The notes beneath the pieces were generated by a model that did no database searches, was not told where the DNA came from, and worked only from the letters and a program-made list of their open reading frames with translations. A DNA stretch of 64,000 bases from Paenisporosarcina quisquiliarum (GTDB lineage: Bacteria; Bacillota; Bacilli; Bacillales_A; Planococcaceae). The DNA is taken from the NCBI RefSeq assembly GCF_027563315.1, contig NZ_JAMKBJ010000003.1:186001-250000 (forward strand), given 5' to 3'. This document shows, one piece after another, positions 27,651 to 36,595 of this stretch (position 1 is the stretch's first letter; every line of letters begins with the position of its first letter). A program made the translations under genes and the position numbers.

Positions 27651-30600
27651 CCGGTGCGACCTCCTCTTTAATTCGTTGCGTGACTTCCTCCGGTGTACCA
27701 ACTGTCAGTTTCCGGTAGTGCTGATCAGGATCAGTCGGATCAAACTGACACACACTGCGGAAATTACAATAGTCACAGGCAGTTTTATCTTTCATGCGGT
27801 AAGGTAATACTCGTGTATCCCCTGCAAGCATACCGTCTCCCGCCTGTTGATGTTTTTTTCGTACAAAAGTCCGTAAATTTGCCATGTCCTGCGTAGATAC
27901 AACTTTTGAAAAGGACTTGGAAATAGAGCCATCTTTATTAATACGGGCTGGAATTACTTTTGACGTACCTGTTATTTCCGTGTCCATTTCACTTAGAACT
28001 TTGGCATCGTCAATTAACAAGCCTCGCATTTTGTATTTCTTAAATACTTCTTCAGCAAGATCCATCTCAGAAAGCTCTTTCGCCAATTTCAACATCGGAT
28101 TATGGACATGAAGATATAACACACCTGCCGGATTTGCTTCCTCACCAAGCCACACGGCAGAGTTACTGACTGCCACGTCTAAATACGTCAACATCTGCAA
28201 CGATATACCGTAATACACATCGTTCAAATCTAATCCTTTGGCGGACGATTTATAATCCACAATCCGTACAAATGGCTGGCCTTCAACAACCGCTGCATCC
28301 ACGCGATCAATGCGTCCGCGCATTTTCATGGCATGGCCATTCTTCAAGGGTATTTCCAGTGTCGGTAATTCCTCTCCTGGTCCAAAACCTGCTTCAATTG
28401 CAATCGGAACAAATGTCGAGACACTCGCATGATCGCGCAAAGTCGTCATGGTGCGTTGCAAGATTTGTACAAGCTTACGCTGAATATAGCGATATCTTTT
28501 CGAACTGAGTAAAATCTGATGTACGAAATATGGCGAAATCTCTTCTACTGCTTGTCTCGCCAGTTCCCAGGCTTGAGTTGTTGAAAGCTGCGACCACGAC
28601 AATCCGAGACGCTTCGTTTCATCCGCAATCCATTTCAAAGCGGCATGGAATAAATCGCCGATAGCTGGTGCTTCAAGAAGGTACTCTGCCCGTTCCTCCA
28701 AACGCAAACCGTATGTTGCGAAATGCGCAAACGGACAACTGTAATATTTTTCGACTCGCGAGACACTGGATGTGAACGTGTCCCCATATAAGGCATTTGT
28801 CGTTTGACGGTCCAGCCGTTGTGCGACAGTAGGCTTTGTCAAAGGTCGAATGATTCGTTCAAAAACACTGTGCCAAAACGGATCATTTTTATAATAAGAT
28901 GCCACCGCTTGCCATTCTTCTTCAAGATCCCCTTCAGTTGCCGCTTGCTTTAGCTTTGTGGCTAGGAAAGGAAGTGTAGCTCGGGGATGCTGAATATAGT
29001 GTTCCGCGCTATCTTTTAAGACAGCAGGGTCTATGACAGCCAGTTCAACTTCAACTTTTGGTAACAACTGTTGCAGTCGCTTGATGTACGTCGAAGGAAG
29101 CAGGGCTTTGCCTTCTTCATCTGCAACGGAATAGGATACAAATAGTTTCTCTGAAGCAGTAGTCACCGCCCTGTATGCCATATAGGATTCGTCCATCAGA
29201 CGCATTTTGGATGTCGGTGCCAGTTCAAATCCAATCTGCATAAACCATTCCCGCTCCGTATCCGAAAGCAAGCCTTCCTGTTCCAGTCTTTTTGGGAATA
29301 CCCCGTCATTGACACCAATGACAAATGCTGCCCGGATATCTGACAATCGAGATAAATCCACCGTTGCGACGGTTACTTGATCTAGAGACGGCGGAATGCG
29401 TGAAAACTCCAACGTGTCGAATCCTTCTTCCAGTAGAAGCAAGCTTTCTTTCGGCGTTAGTTTTTCATCACCGAACATCAAGACAAATTGATCCAACACA
29501 TCGATCCACTGTGACCAGGCTTGGTCATGTTCAGACGCCAGTAAAAGATGGCCTTGTTCATTTTCTTGATCTTTCAAGAATTGCAGCTTTTCGTAAATCT
29601 GCAATTCTTCCATTAATTCAAACAGCGCTTGCGCAATATCTCTTCCTGTCTCGCATGACTCTATTTTCTTTGCAAATTGTTGTAGAGGGGTTAGCACGAT
29701 ATCCCGGACTGCTGTAATATCAGCTTGAATCGCACGTTCCTCATCTGTTTGAACTTTGGAATGAAACTCAAGTCCGCGGTATTTCTTCACGAGCCATCGA
29801 CGTTCATCCGACCATCGTTCGCCATAAATCCCTTGTGAAATGACGAAATTCTCCAAGCGATCTGCGCGTTCACGCCAAACTCTTTTGTTCGCCTGCAAGG
29901 GGAAGAACAAATCTGTTTTGATTGCTCGGAACATTGGCTCATATTGGAAGTCATTCAATACCGCTTCAAATGCTGAACGACTGAATTCAACTAAAGGATG
30001 ATGAAGCATAGCTTTTTTCCGGTTGATAAAAACGGGAATATCATATTGGGCAAATGTAGTTTCAATCAATTCATCATATACTTCTGGTTGACGATATAGG
30101 ATGGCAATGTCGCGGTAGCGGAACTGCTCGTCTCGAACTAATCTTCGAATATGTCTGGCAACAGCATGTATTTCAGCCCGCCTGCTATCTGCTTCAATCA
30201 CATGGACATGCTTGTGATCGTCTATAGAGGGAGCGGGATAACTATGTAATGTCTGTTCAATATGTTTAATCTCGTTTGTCTTAAAGCGTTGGTTTTCATT
30301 TAAATGAACGGAGGGTTCAATGGCAATGGATTCAGTTCTTGCCATTTCCTTTAATCGTTCTGCCGTTCTTGCGGCACTATGGAATAATGATTGTTCATCC
30401 ATCAAATCATTGGTTTCATCATCTAAAGGCAGTGCAATTGTGACTCGTTTCGCATGCTTGATTAATTCGCCGATGATTTCGTACTCCCTGCTCGTCATCG
30501 TCACAAATCCATCAATATAGATATCCGCTTCCGCAATCAGTTCCGATTGAACAATTTGTTTCGACAACAAAGCATAGTAACCTTCACTGTCAATATAAGC

Positions 30601-31134
30601 GGTACCCAATCGTTCTTCCAATGCACGCAACAAAACTGACAAGTCATGGGACTTATCTTGTAAAGTGCGAGGGGCATTTAATTGTTTAAGAGATTGTTCG
30701 AGTGAAAGTAAAGTCGTCCCGTCAAGACAATAACGCGTGAATTCCTTTAGCAGCATTTCCATTTGGTTCGTAAAACCTCGTTTATTAGCTGCTTGTTTAA
30801 ACAAAGAGAATTCTTCCTTATGCTCTTCCAGTAATCGTCGAATCAACATACGATAGCCAAATCCACTGATCTCTTGTCGACTGATTCCTCCAGTTTCCTG
30901 TAAAACCCGCCACGCTAATCTTTTGAATGTAGTGACTTGTGTACGGATGATGCCGTTTGCATGTTTTGTAGAAGATAGTGCAAATTCAGTTGAAAATGAC
31001 ATTTGGTCAGGCACCACAAAAAATATAGGGGTTCCCAGTGGATTGCTTAATGCATTTTCAGATACTTCCTGTCGCATGAATTCGGATTTCCCAACACCCG
31101 CTCGTCCTGTAATTAATCGCAGTGACACATGCAC
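27634..31134 (-). CDS. addB: ATP-dependent helicase/nuclease subunit B
   Basis: The 1166-residue AddB partner recognises Chi and contains a second nuclease. Walker A is GRAGVGKS (10-17), followed by inactivated helicase-like domains. The C-terminal nuclease shows GRIDRVD and IVDYKSS. Four cysteines for the structural 4Fe-4S cluster are visible: one in YYSCPFAH and three in the CDYCNFRSVC block near the end. The ATG follows a GGGGGA site. addB precedes and overlaps addA, the standard arrangement. Confidence 0.97.
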   Translation of the reverse strand: MHVSLRLITGRAGVGKSEFMRQEVSENALSNPLGTPIFFVVPDQMSFSTEFALSSTKHANGIIRTQVTTFKRLAWRVLQETGGISRQEISGFGYRMLIRRLLEEHKEEFSLFKQAANKRGFTNQMEMLLKEFTRYCLDGTTLLSLEQSLKQLNAPRTLQDKSHDLSVLLRALEERLGTAYIDSEGYYALLSKQIVQSELIAEADIYIDGFVTMTSREYEIIGELIKHAKRVTIALPLDDETNDLMDEQSLFHSAARTAERLKEMARTESIAIEPSVHLNENQRFKTNEIKHIEQTLHSYPAPSIDDHKHVHVIEADSRRAEIHAVARHIRRLVRDEQFRYRDIAILYRQPEVYDELIETTFAQYDIPVFINRKKAMLHHPLVEFSRSAFEAVLNDFQYEPMFRAIKTDLFFPLQANKRVWRERADRLENFVISQGIYGERWSDERRWLVKKYRGLEFHSKVQTDEERAIQADITAVRDIVLTPLQQFAKKIESCETGRDIAQALFELMEELQIYEKLQFLKDQENEQGHLLLASEHDQAWSQWIDVLDQFVLMFGDEKLTPKESLLLLEEGFDTLEFSRIPPSLDQVTVATVDLSRLSDIRAAFVIGVNDGVFPKRLEQEGLLSDTEREWFMQIGFELAPTSKMRLMDESYMAYRAVTTASEKLFVSYSVADEEGKALLPSTYIKRLQQLLPKVEVELAVIDPAVLKDSAEHYIQHPRATLPFLATKLKQAATEGDLEEEWQAVASYYKNDPFWHSVFERIIRPLTKPTVAQRLDRQTTNALYGDTFTSSVSRVEKYYSCPFAHFATYGLRLEERAEYLLEAPAIGDLFHAALKWIADETKRLGLSWSQLSTTQAWELARQAVEEISPYFVHQILLSSKRYRYIQRKLVQILQRTMTTLRDHASVSTFVPIAIEAGFGPGEELPTLEIPLKNGHAMKMRGRIDRVDAAVVEGQPFVRIVDYKSSAKGLDLNDVYYGISLQMLTYLDVAVSNSAVWLGEEANPAGVLYLHVHNPMLKLAKELSEMDLAEEVFKKYKMRGLLIDDAKVLSEMDTEITGTSKVIPARINKDGSISKSFSKVVSTQDMANLRTFVRKKHQQAGDGMLAGDTRVLPYRMKDKTACDYCNFRSVCQFDPTDPDQHYRKLTVGTPEEVTQRIKEEVAPDAHTD

Positions 31135-31169
31135 GTCCCCCTAACAAAATAGTGTTTACATAACAAATA

Positions 31170-31236
31170 AATCCCGAATATTTTCCTTCCCTCTATTGTA
31201 CCTAACTACTGCTAGAGGGGGAAATTATTCGGGATT
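31170..31236 (-). terminator. Long hairpin between lepB and addB
   Basis: ATCCCGAATA (31171-31180) and TATTCGGGAT (31226-31235) pair, and TAGAGGG-type sequences inside extend the stem. The upstream arm contains the last codons and stop of lepB. On the minus strand it is followed by TTATTTGTTA. It may terminate lepB or partially attenuate addB. Confidence 0.6.
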
Positions 31237-31797
31237 TTCACCTGAGAAATTAATTGTTGCGGATTCCAGTGGCCAGTACCTCGCAACTACTTTTCCAACA
31301 ACATCTTCTTTGTTGACGAATTGAAAATAACGACTGTCCAAACTTTGCCTGCGATTGTCGCCCAAAACAAAATACGAATCAGCTGGTATTCGAACGGCAC
31401 CAGTGATTGTTTCAAGTGTAAAATTTTCTGTCAAACGGTCTTCTGGGTTACGATACGCGTCGTACGACTGCAAATATGGTTCTTCCACTCTTTTATTATT
31501 GATAAAAAGAGTGTCGTCTTTATACATGACGAGATCTCCTGGAATCCCAATGACTCGCTTGACAAAATCTTCATTGTCATCAGAATGAAAAACCAGTACG
31601 TCCAGCCGATCAATTTCGCCAATTTTGTACGAAATTTTACTTACTAAGACTTTATCTGAATTTCTCAGTGTAGGCTCCATCGAATAACCAGAGACCGCAT
31701 AATTGGTTATAAGAAATGATCGGATGATGGCAATGATTAGTAATCCGATGATAATCGCTTTTAACCATTCCCATGCCTCTTGTTTCATTGCAGTCAA
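31225..31797 (-). CDS. lepB: Type I signal peptidase
   Basis: A 190-residue Sip-type signal peptidase with a single N-terminal helix (about 12-32). It cleaves Sec and Tat signal peptides outside the membrane. The Ser-Lys dyad is Ser39 (SGYSMEPTL) and Lys80 (FVKRVIG), and the GDNRRQSLDSR box is near the C-terminus. The start is TTG at 31797, overlapping the stop codon of the VTT gene (TTGA). GGAAGGGG lies eight bases upstream. ATG at 31788 is a weaker alternative. B. subtilis has the same yhjE-sipV-addBA neighbourhood. Confidence 0.95.
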   Translation of the reverse strand: MTAMKQEAWEWLKAIIIGLLIIAIIRSFLITNYAVSGYSMEPTLRNSDKVLVSKISYKIGEIDRLDVLVFHSDDNEDFVKRVIGIPGDLVMYKDDTLFINNKRVEEPYLQSYDAYRNPEDRLTENFTLETITGAVRIPADSYFVLGDNRRQSLDSRYFQFVNKEDVVGKVVARYWPLESATINFSGENPE

Positions 31798-32432
31798 ACC
31801 GTTGGCCCCTTCCCTTCCTGTCGTTCTTTTTGTATCAATAGAAAGTCAGCTTCAACCCGTTTATTTAATCTATTTTCAACTTGTTTCCCAATGAACCATA
31901 ACAAGATGATTACGCCCACAACTATTGCAGTTCTTATCGGTTGATTAATGAGTGCTCTAATATCATAACCGATAAAGCTGATTGTCAATATCATCACAAA
32001 TTTACCGGCAATTAACGTCCATAGATATGAATTTTTTTTCATGTCTGAAAGTCCTGCTACTAAATTGACCAAAGCTGATGGTGTAAATGGAAAACAAAGT
32101 AACAAAAATAATGGACCAAACCCATGATTTTCTACCCAATGGATGAGTTTCTGTACACGTTCGTGCTTGGTCATGAATCGAAGGAATCTCGCCCGTCCAT
32201 ATTTTCGAACCAGTAAAAAAACGAGATAAGAACCTACAAGCGTACCTGCCCATGATAATAAAAACCCTATCCATAAACCATATGCGCTAGCGTTTGCAAA
32301 AACGAATACAAATAGAGGTAAAAACGGTAAAAATGCTTCTAAAAATGGTAAAAGGAAGCCAATGAGAGGTCCCAGTGAACGATAGTCTCTTGTCAGTTCC
32401 AATAAATTTTCAGCTGTTAACCAATCGAACAT
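31794..32432 (-). CDS. VTT-domain (TVP38/DedA-like) membrane protein, YhjE-like
   Basis: A 212-residue membrane protein with the VTT/SNARE-associated domain. The re-entrant motif region LEAFLPFLPLFVFVFANA is at about 35-52, and the FPFTPSALVNLVAGLSDM block is central. DedA/VTT proteins are linked to lipid scrambling and envelope homeostasis, so a role in undecaprenyl-phosphate or phospholipid recycling is possible. The start is ambiguous: ATG 32432 follows GAGGATGAGG, while upstream TTG/ATG codons overlap that site. It is coupled to lepB by a four-base overlap. Confidence 0.85.
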   Translation of the reverse strand: MFDWLTAENLLELTRDYRSLGPLIGFLLPFLEAFLPFLPLFVFVFANASAYGLWIGFLLSWAGTLVGSYLVFLLVRKYGRARFLRFMTKHERVQKLIHWVENHGFGPLFLLLCFPFTPSALVNLVAGLSDMKKNSYLWTLIAGKFVMILTISFIGYDIRALINQPIRTAIVVGVIILLWFIGKQVENRLNKRVEADFLLIQKERQEGKGPTV

Positions 32433-32490
32433 GTTCCTCATCCTCAAAATAATAATTGTTATCTTTCAGTTTTCCCGAGACAAGCCCACA

Positions 32491-33048
32491 TCAAACATAC
32501 TGATAATGGATGATTAGATGAATAATAGTCATTGTCTCGCTTGTATTCAAATAACGATGTGTTTGATTCCCGGCAAAAACAAGTGTCTCTCCCGTAAGTA
32601 AATCAACCTCTTCACTTTCGAGGATGATTTTTAGTTGTCCATCCACAATGGTGAGCGATTCCTCGACACCTTTTTGGTGCGGTGTACTTTCATAAGAACA
32701 GTATGGGTCCAATTCAATTCGATAAAACTCCCACCCCCTCTTAGGGTCATACGGAATAATAGAATAAACTCGATAGCGTCCTTCATCTTCCGTCAAAAAA
32801 GGGATATCAGAAGGTGTTATTTTTTTTGCACTCAGTTCTGGCGGCTGCAACAAAGATGAGAAACTGATTTTAAGTCCATCTGCAATTTTCCAAATTGTCG
32901 ATACGGTAGGGTTCGAATCCCCTTTTTCCATTTGTGCCAATTGTGCTTTGCTCACATCAGTCAACTTGGCCATTTCGTCTAAACTCATTCCCCGTTGTTG
33001 GCGGATTGATTTTAACTGTTGACCTAAATTCCGTCTCATCTGTTCCAT
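32491..33048 (-). CDS. XRE-family regulator with cupin domain
   Basis: A 185-residue regulator: an HTH_3 domain (about 7-61, RQQRGMSLDEMAKLTDVSKAQLAQMEKG) followed by a cupin_2 sensor (about 105-180, with SYESTPHQKGVEE and ETLVFAGNQTHRY). Such proteins sense small metabolites and usually regulate an adjacent transporter. It is divergent from azlCD and separated from it by 75 bp, so it probably controls branched-chain amino acid or analogue export. The ATG has GAGGTG upstream. The ligand is not predictable. Confidence 0.9.
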   Translation of the reverse strand: MEQMRRNLGQQLKSIRQQRGMSLDEMAKLTDVSKAQLAQMEKGDSNPTVSTIWKIADGLKISFSSLLQPPELSAKKITPSDIPFLTEDEGRYRVYSIIPYDPKRGWEFYRIELDPYCSYESTPHQKGVEESLTIVDGQLKIILESEEVDLLTGETLVFAGNQTHRYLNTSETMTIIHLIIHYQYV

Positions 33049-33062
33049 CTTTTCACCTCTTA

Positions 33063-33091
33063 TTGTTTACTTTACCATACAGATGTATAAT
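33063..33091 (+). promoter_or_regulatory. Candidate azlCD promoter
   Basis: TTGTTT (33063-33068) and a perfect TATAAT (33086-33091) are 17 bp apart between the divergent regulator and azlC. The AT-rich sequence ATACAGATGTATAATATATT around the -10 (33078-33097) could hold the operator. Confidence 0.45.
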
Positions 33092-33123
33092 ATATTAAAC
33101 TTTGAAGCGGAGGAATATGTTCA

Positions 33124-33810
33124 ATGACATTTATGAATGGAATCAGAGCCGGAATCAGCATTGCCATTGGCTATTTTCCGATCGCATTGACCTTTGGGTT
33201 ACTTGCAAAAACAACCGGATTGTCCATGTGGGAAGCAACAGCCATGAGTATATTCGTTTTTGCTGGCGCAGCACAATACATATCATTAACTTTAATATCA
33301 AAAGGCGTAGACCCGATTTTAATCGTACTGAATACGTTTGTGGTCAATATCCGACATTTTCTTATGACAGCTTCATTAAATGAAAAGATGCAACCAGATG
33401 CACGTTGGAAAAAAGCCATCTATGCGTTTGGGGTTACGGATGAAACGTTTTCAGTACTGGCCACAAATAAATCAGACACCATTCGGACTCCTTTTGCAGC
33501 CGGTGTTATTTTAATTTCTTACGGGAGCTGGGTTGTTTTCACTGCTGTAGGTCATGTCATAGGTGCAAATTTACCCGAGTTCCTTCAAGCAGCGATGTCA
33601 ATCGCATTATATGCAATGTTTGTCGGTTTGCTCGTTCCTTCCATGAAGGGCAACCGCAAAGTGATGTTGCTCGCTTTGTTCGGAGCAGTGATTCACAGTA
33701 GTTTGTATTGGAGCGGGCTGCTTTCGACAGGATGGGCCATTTTAGTTGCGACCCTTGGTTCAGCTATTTTGGTTGAAATGATTTATGCGAAGAAAGGAAG
33801 TGCAAGTTGA
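33124..33810 (+). CDS. azlC: Branched-chain amino acid exporter large subunit
   Basis: A 228-residue AzlC-family permease with about seven helices. The AzlC signature region AGISIAIGYFPIALTFGLLAK (10-30) and FVFAGAAQYISL are clear. With the small subunit AzlD it exports branched-chain amino acids or toxic analogues. The ATG follows GGAGG by ten bases. The next gene overlaps by one base. The divergent XRE-cupin gene is the probable regulator. Confidence 0.94.
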   Translation: MTFMNGIRAGISIAIGYFPIALTFGLLAKTTGLSMWEATAMSIFVFAGAAQYISLTLISKGVDPILIVLNTFVVNIRHFLMTASLNEKMQPDARWKKAIYAFGVTDETFSVLATNKSDTIRTPFAAGVILISYGSWVVFTAVGHVIGANLPEFLQAAMSIALYAMFVGLLVPSMKGNRKVMLLALFGAVIHSSLYWSGLLSTGWAILVATLGSAILVEMIYAKKGSAS

Positions 33811-34118
33811 TGGAAAAATGGTATTGGTGGATGTTACTCGGTATGGCTGTGGTTACCTATATCCCTCGCGCGTTTCCTTTAACTTTCTTGGAAGGCCGTG
33901 AATTGCCTCTCCTTGTGAGTGGCGTTTTGCGTAATATTCCTTACGCTGTTTTAGGCGCATTAATCTTTCCCGCTATTTTATTTGTGCAAGAAGGAAATAT
34001 GTTATTCGGTCTTATTGGTGCACTCGCCGCATTCGCACTAGCGTTTGCCGGAGCGAATGTGATTGTCGTTGTTATGGGTTCCATTGCTGTCCTGGCTATT
34101 TATAGTTTGATCGGTTGA
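33810..34118 (+). CDS. azlD: Branched-chain amino acid exporter small subunit
   Basis: A 102-residue AzlD-family protein with four helices. The motif YIPRAFPL near the N-terminus and the FPAILFV block are typical. ATG 33810 is chosen: it overlaps the azlC stop (TGATG) and follows AAGGAAG. A TTG three bases upstream is the alternative. It acts as obligate partner of AzlC. Confidence 0.93.
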   Translation: MEKWYWWMLLGMAVVTYIPRAFPLTFLEGRELPLLVSGVLRNIPYAVLGALIFPAILFVQEGNMLFGLIGALAAFALAFAGANVIVVVMGSIAVLAIYSLIG

Positions 34119-34138
34119 TCCATACTTTTATAAATGAC

Positions 34139-34168
34139 AAAAGCGAATAGCTACATCGCTACTCGCTT
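34139..34168 (+). terminator. Possible terminator hairpin after azlD
   Basis: AAAGCGAATAGC and GCTACTCGCTT pair with one mismatch. There is no T-run directly behind, so termination would be weak. Confidence 0.4.
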
Positions 34169-34239
34169 CAGGCTGTAGACAACTCATGAAAATGATTTGT
34201 TTATAGTCTTTTTTTATCAATAAGTAAAGCTAAATTGCA

Positions 34240-34337
34240 TTAAATGACCGCTTTCCGTGGGCTCGCGCCGAACTAACTCGAGCTTTGCTCGAGTGGATTT
34301 CGACGTCTTCGCTTTCCCACAGGAGTCGGTCATTTAA
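34240..34337. repeat. Dispersed palindromic repeat, copy B
   Basis: A 98-bp element with perfect 11-bp terminal inverted arms, TTAAATGACCG (34240-34250) and CGGTCATTTAA (34327-34337). Its interior aligns well with copy A at 3065-3170, while the terminal arms are unrelated to those of copy A. An internal palindrome CTCGAGCTTTGCTCGAG lies near 34278-34294. No gene is present in the 750-bp azlD-tauE gap. Confidence 0.85.
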
Positions 34338-34592
34338 TTTATAGGTTAAAGGTGACTGAAGCTGATTAGTAAAAATCTTTCCCATGAACGTGACCAGTTG
34401 GAAATGCTAAGTATTTATCAGTTCGTACCAATTTATTAGCCAGTGTACAGAAGTAAGACTCATAGAAAACAAAATTAAACGTCATGTTTGGGAAGAATGA
34501 AATAGGTTTTCTCAACTTATCATGTCTTAACATAGTTCCTCAAAAACTAATGATCGATGTTTACTATTAATGATTGTAGTGGAAGGCGGCGA
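34338..34592. other. Non-coding stretch between repeat copies B and C
   Basis: No credible gene or RNA was seen here. Short frames lack ribosome sites. Confidence 0.5.
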
Positions 34593-34770
34593 AAACATGC
34601 TGCTCCTGCGGTTACTCGTCGCAAAGATATTGGCCATTCGACCAATATCTTTCCTGCGGGAATAGCGTGTCCAGGTGAGACCCCGCAAGAGCTTGCGATG
34701 AGGAGGCTCACGGACCGACCGCGGAAAGCGACCGCATGTTTCTGCATCGCTACGCTAGCTTCGAAACATG
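34593..34770. repeat. Dispersed GC-rich palindromic repeat, copy C (related type)
   Basis: A GC-rich element with the block GAGACCCCGCAAGAGC and AGGAGGCTCACGGACC, typical of the widespread Bacillaceae intergenic repeat. Internal perfect arms are AAAGATATTGG (34623-34633) and CCAATATCTTT (34642-34652). Terminal arms are AAACATGC (34593-34600) and GCATGTTT (34734-34741). A further arm GAAACATG lies at 34763-34770. Frames through it encode no recognisable protein. Confidence 0.78.
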
Positions 34771-34807
34771 AAAGTTCGTTGTAACGGAAATCACATTTAT
34801 ATTAGGT

Positions 34808-34862
34808 AAAGAGGGCTTGTCTCAAATGTCATTTATAATGACTTTAAGACAACCCCTCTTGT
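34808..34862 (-). terminator. Terminator of the sulfur operon
   Basis: On the minus strand a long imperfect hairpin AGGGGTTGTCTTAAAGTCAT / ATGACATTTGAGACAAGCCCT ends in a short T-rich tract, just after the tauE stop codon. Confidence 0.75.
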
Positions 34863-34868
34863 AATTCA

Positions 34869-35663
34869 TCATTTCATTATTTGAATAAACAGATCTGACC
34901 AGATTTTAATAACGGTTGCCGTAATCAATATGGCCAATACCCATTTCAGTACATGTTGATTTACTTTCTGACCAACTATAGCTCCAAGTGGGGCTGCAAT
35001 TAAACTGGCTACCACAAGAATGCCTGCCGGGAAAAGGAGCACTTGATCAGTTGCAAATTTACCGACTGTCGCTCCGATTGAAGAAATGAAAGTGATGGCA
35101 AGAGAAGTAGCCACTGTTACACGAGTCGGCAAACGTAATACCACCAACATAATCGGCACAAGTAAAAATGCGCCTCCCGCTCCTACAATTCCTGAAAACA
35201 CACCGACAATTAACGCAAGGATAGTGGCAAGTGTCAGAGAATAATGGACATCTTCCATTTTTCCTTCTCCATTCTTTTGGGGAAGAAACATCATAACCGC
35301 TGCAATAAGAGCTAAAATACCATAAATCACATTCACGGTGAACTCAGTTAAATGTGAAGACCCAAAACCACCCAACAAACTCCCGATCAATATTGCGCTT
35401 CCCATATAAATAATCAGTCTCTTGTTTAAATACCCACTATTTCGATATACCCATACGGCACTCATCGTAGCAATCAATACTTGAACCGCACTGATACCAG
35501 AAACTTCATGTGCATTAAAAGCTGCATATCCAAACAAGGATGGAATGATTAACAACATGGGATAGTTAATGATTGCACCGCCAATGCCAACCATCCCTGA
35601 AACAAAGGATCCGACAAATCCGATGGCAAAGAGCAGGACAATAAATCCTATGCTATAATCCAT
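34869..35663 (-). CDS. tauE: TauE/SafE-family sulfur-compound exporter
   Basis: A 264-residue TauE/SafE (DUF81) permease with about eight helices. Repeated glycine-rich motifs are [19 protein letters not shown] in the first half and [20 protein letters not shown] in the second. Members export sulfite or related oxyanions. It is the last gene of an operon with a persulfide dioxygenase and a CstR-type repressor, where S. aureus also has a tauE gene. Removal of sulfite or thiosulfate formed from persulfide oxidation is the likely job. Four bases separate it from the rhodanese gene. Confidence 0.9.
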   Translation of the reverse strand: MDYSIGFIVLLFAIGFVGSFVSGMVGIGGAIINYPMLLIIPSLFGYAAFNAHEVSGISAVQVLIATMSAVWVYRNSGYLNKRLIIYMGSAILIGSLLGGFGSSHLTEFTVNVIYGILALIAAVMMFLPQKNGEGKMEDVHYSLTLATILALIVGVFSGIVGAGGAFLLVPIMLVVLRLPTRVTVATSLAITFISSIGATVGKFATDQVLLFPAGILVVASLIAAPLGAIVGQKVNQHVLKWVLAILITATVIKIWSDLFIQIMK

Positions 35664-35667
35664 TCCC

Positions 35668-36018
35668 TTACTGCCACTGGCTCATACCGCCGCGAACATT
35701 CACGACGTTTGTAAACCCTGCCTTCTTCAAAATACCTGCAGCACGAGAACTGCGCATTCCGCTTTGACAAAGCACAATCGTTTCTTTTGAAGGATCAAGT
35801 TTATTTAACTTAGCTGGTAGTTGATCGAGAGGAATATTTTGAAACTGTGAAATATTTCTACCTTTATATTCTCCTGGTGTACGAACATCCACAAATTGCT
35901 TTGATTTATCTGTCAGCATTCCACGTAAATCTGTTGTTGAAATCGTTTTGACACCTTTAGCAGGTTTCATTCTCCAAACGATAAATGCCACAATTACCGC
36001 GATAACAATCCATTCCAT
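35668..36018 (-). CDS. Membrane-anchored single-domain rhodanese
   Basis: A 116-residue rhodanese with one N-terminal helix (about 2-14). The active-site loop is CQSGMRSSR, with the persulfide-carrying Cys at 89. It shuttles sulfane sulfur at the membrane, fitting the surrounding sulfide/persulfide detoxification genes. The ATG has AGGAGAG upstream. It lies between cstR and tauE with short gaps. Confidence 0.92.
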   Translation of the reverse strand: MEWIVIAVIVAFIVWRMKPAKGVKTISTTDLRGMLTDKSKQFVDVRTPGEYKGRNISQFQNIPLDQLPAKLNKLDPSKETIVLCQSGMRSSRAAGILKKAGFTNVVNVRGGMSQWQ

Positions 36019-36030
36019 CTTATATCTCTC

Positions 36031-36291
36031 CTATCTGCTTTTCATGAGTAACTGAACAGCTTGTTTCACATGCTCATCGGATGAATGCCCCTCAGCAATA
36101 CTTGTCCGAACACATTGCTCCAAGTTTTCACTGACGATTAATCCGATTGTTCGATCCAGGGCACCTTTAATGGCACTTAATTGCGTCACAATATCAGTAC
36201 ACTCCCGTGAATCTTCAATCATTCGAAGAACACCATGAAGCTGTCCGTCCACCCGGTTTAATCGGTTGACTATTTGTTTTGAGTAATCCAT
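36031..36291 (-). CDS. cstR: CstR-type persulfide-sensing repressor (CsoR family)
   Basis: An 86-residue CsoR/RcnR-family all-helical repressor. The two cysteines Cys31 (RECTDIV) and Cys60 (LEQCVR) match CstR numbering. The copper-binding His of true CsoR, four residues before the second Cys, is Asn56 here. That pattern favours persulfide sensing through a Cys31-Cys60 polysulfide bridge rather than Cu(I). Embedded within a persulfide dioxygenase/rhodanese/TauE operon, it very likely controls that operon from the dyad at 38017-38038. Confidence 0.9.
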   Translation of the reverse strand: MDYSKQIVNRLNRVDGQLHGVLRMIEDSRECTDIVTQLSAIKGALDRTIGLIVSENLEQCVRTSIAEGHSSDEHVKQAVQLLMKSR

Positions 36292-36339
36292 AGGTTTTCG
36301 CTCCTCTGTAAATTGAAAGAGGGCGCATTGCCCTCTTCT

Positions 36340-36576
36340 TTAAGCTTTTACTAGTTCCAATACACGATCCGGATCAAATCCAAGAACCCATTGGCCATTG
36401 ATATTTGTTTGTGGAACACCCATTTGACCAGTTGTTTCCACTAATTTTTGTGCAGCCGCAGGATCTGCTTGCACATTTACTTCTGTAAATTCCATGTCAT
36501 TTTGCTTCAAAAAACTTTTCATCATGTCGCAATATGGACAAGTGTTTGTTGAATATACGGTAATTTGTGGTTTCAT
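36340..36576 (-). CDS. Glutaredoxin-like thiol oxidoreductase
   Basis: A 78-residue glutaredoxin-fold protein with the active site CPYC (Cys13, Cys16 in TNTCPYCDMM) and the cis-Pro motif MGVPQTNI. It could reduce persulfides or mixed disulfides formed during sulfide oxidation. The start at 36576 has GGAGGG upstream. A longer frame overlapping cstB is rejected. It lies between cstB and cstR. Confidence 0.92.
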   Translation of the reverse strand: MKPQITVYSTNTCPYCDMMKSFLKQNDMEFTEVNVQADPAAAQKLVETTGQMGVPQTNINGQWVLGFDPDRVLELVKA

Positions 36577-36595
36577 TTTTATTTTCCCTCCGTTA

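Noticed and set aside
29325-29717. 130-codon frame antisense to addB
   Set aside because: Shadow frame inside a conserved gene, no start site or domain.
34547-34784. Frames on both strands through repeat copy C
   Set aside because: They lie entirely inside a GC-rich palindromic repeat and have no ribosome site.
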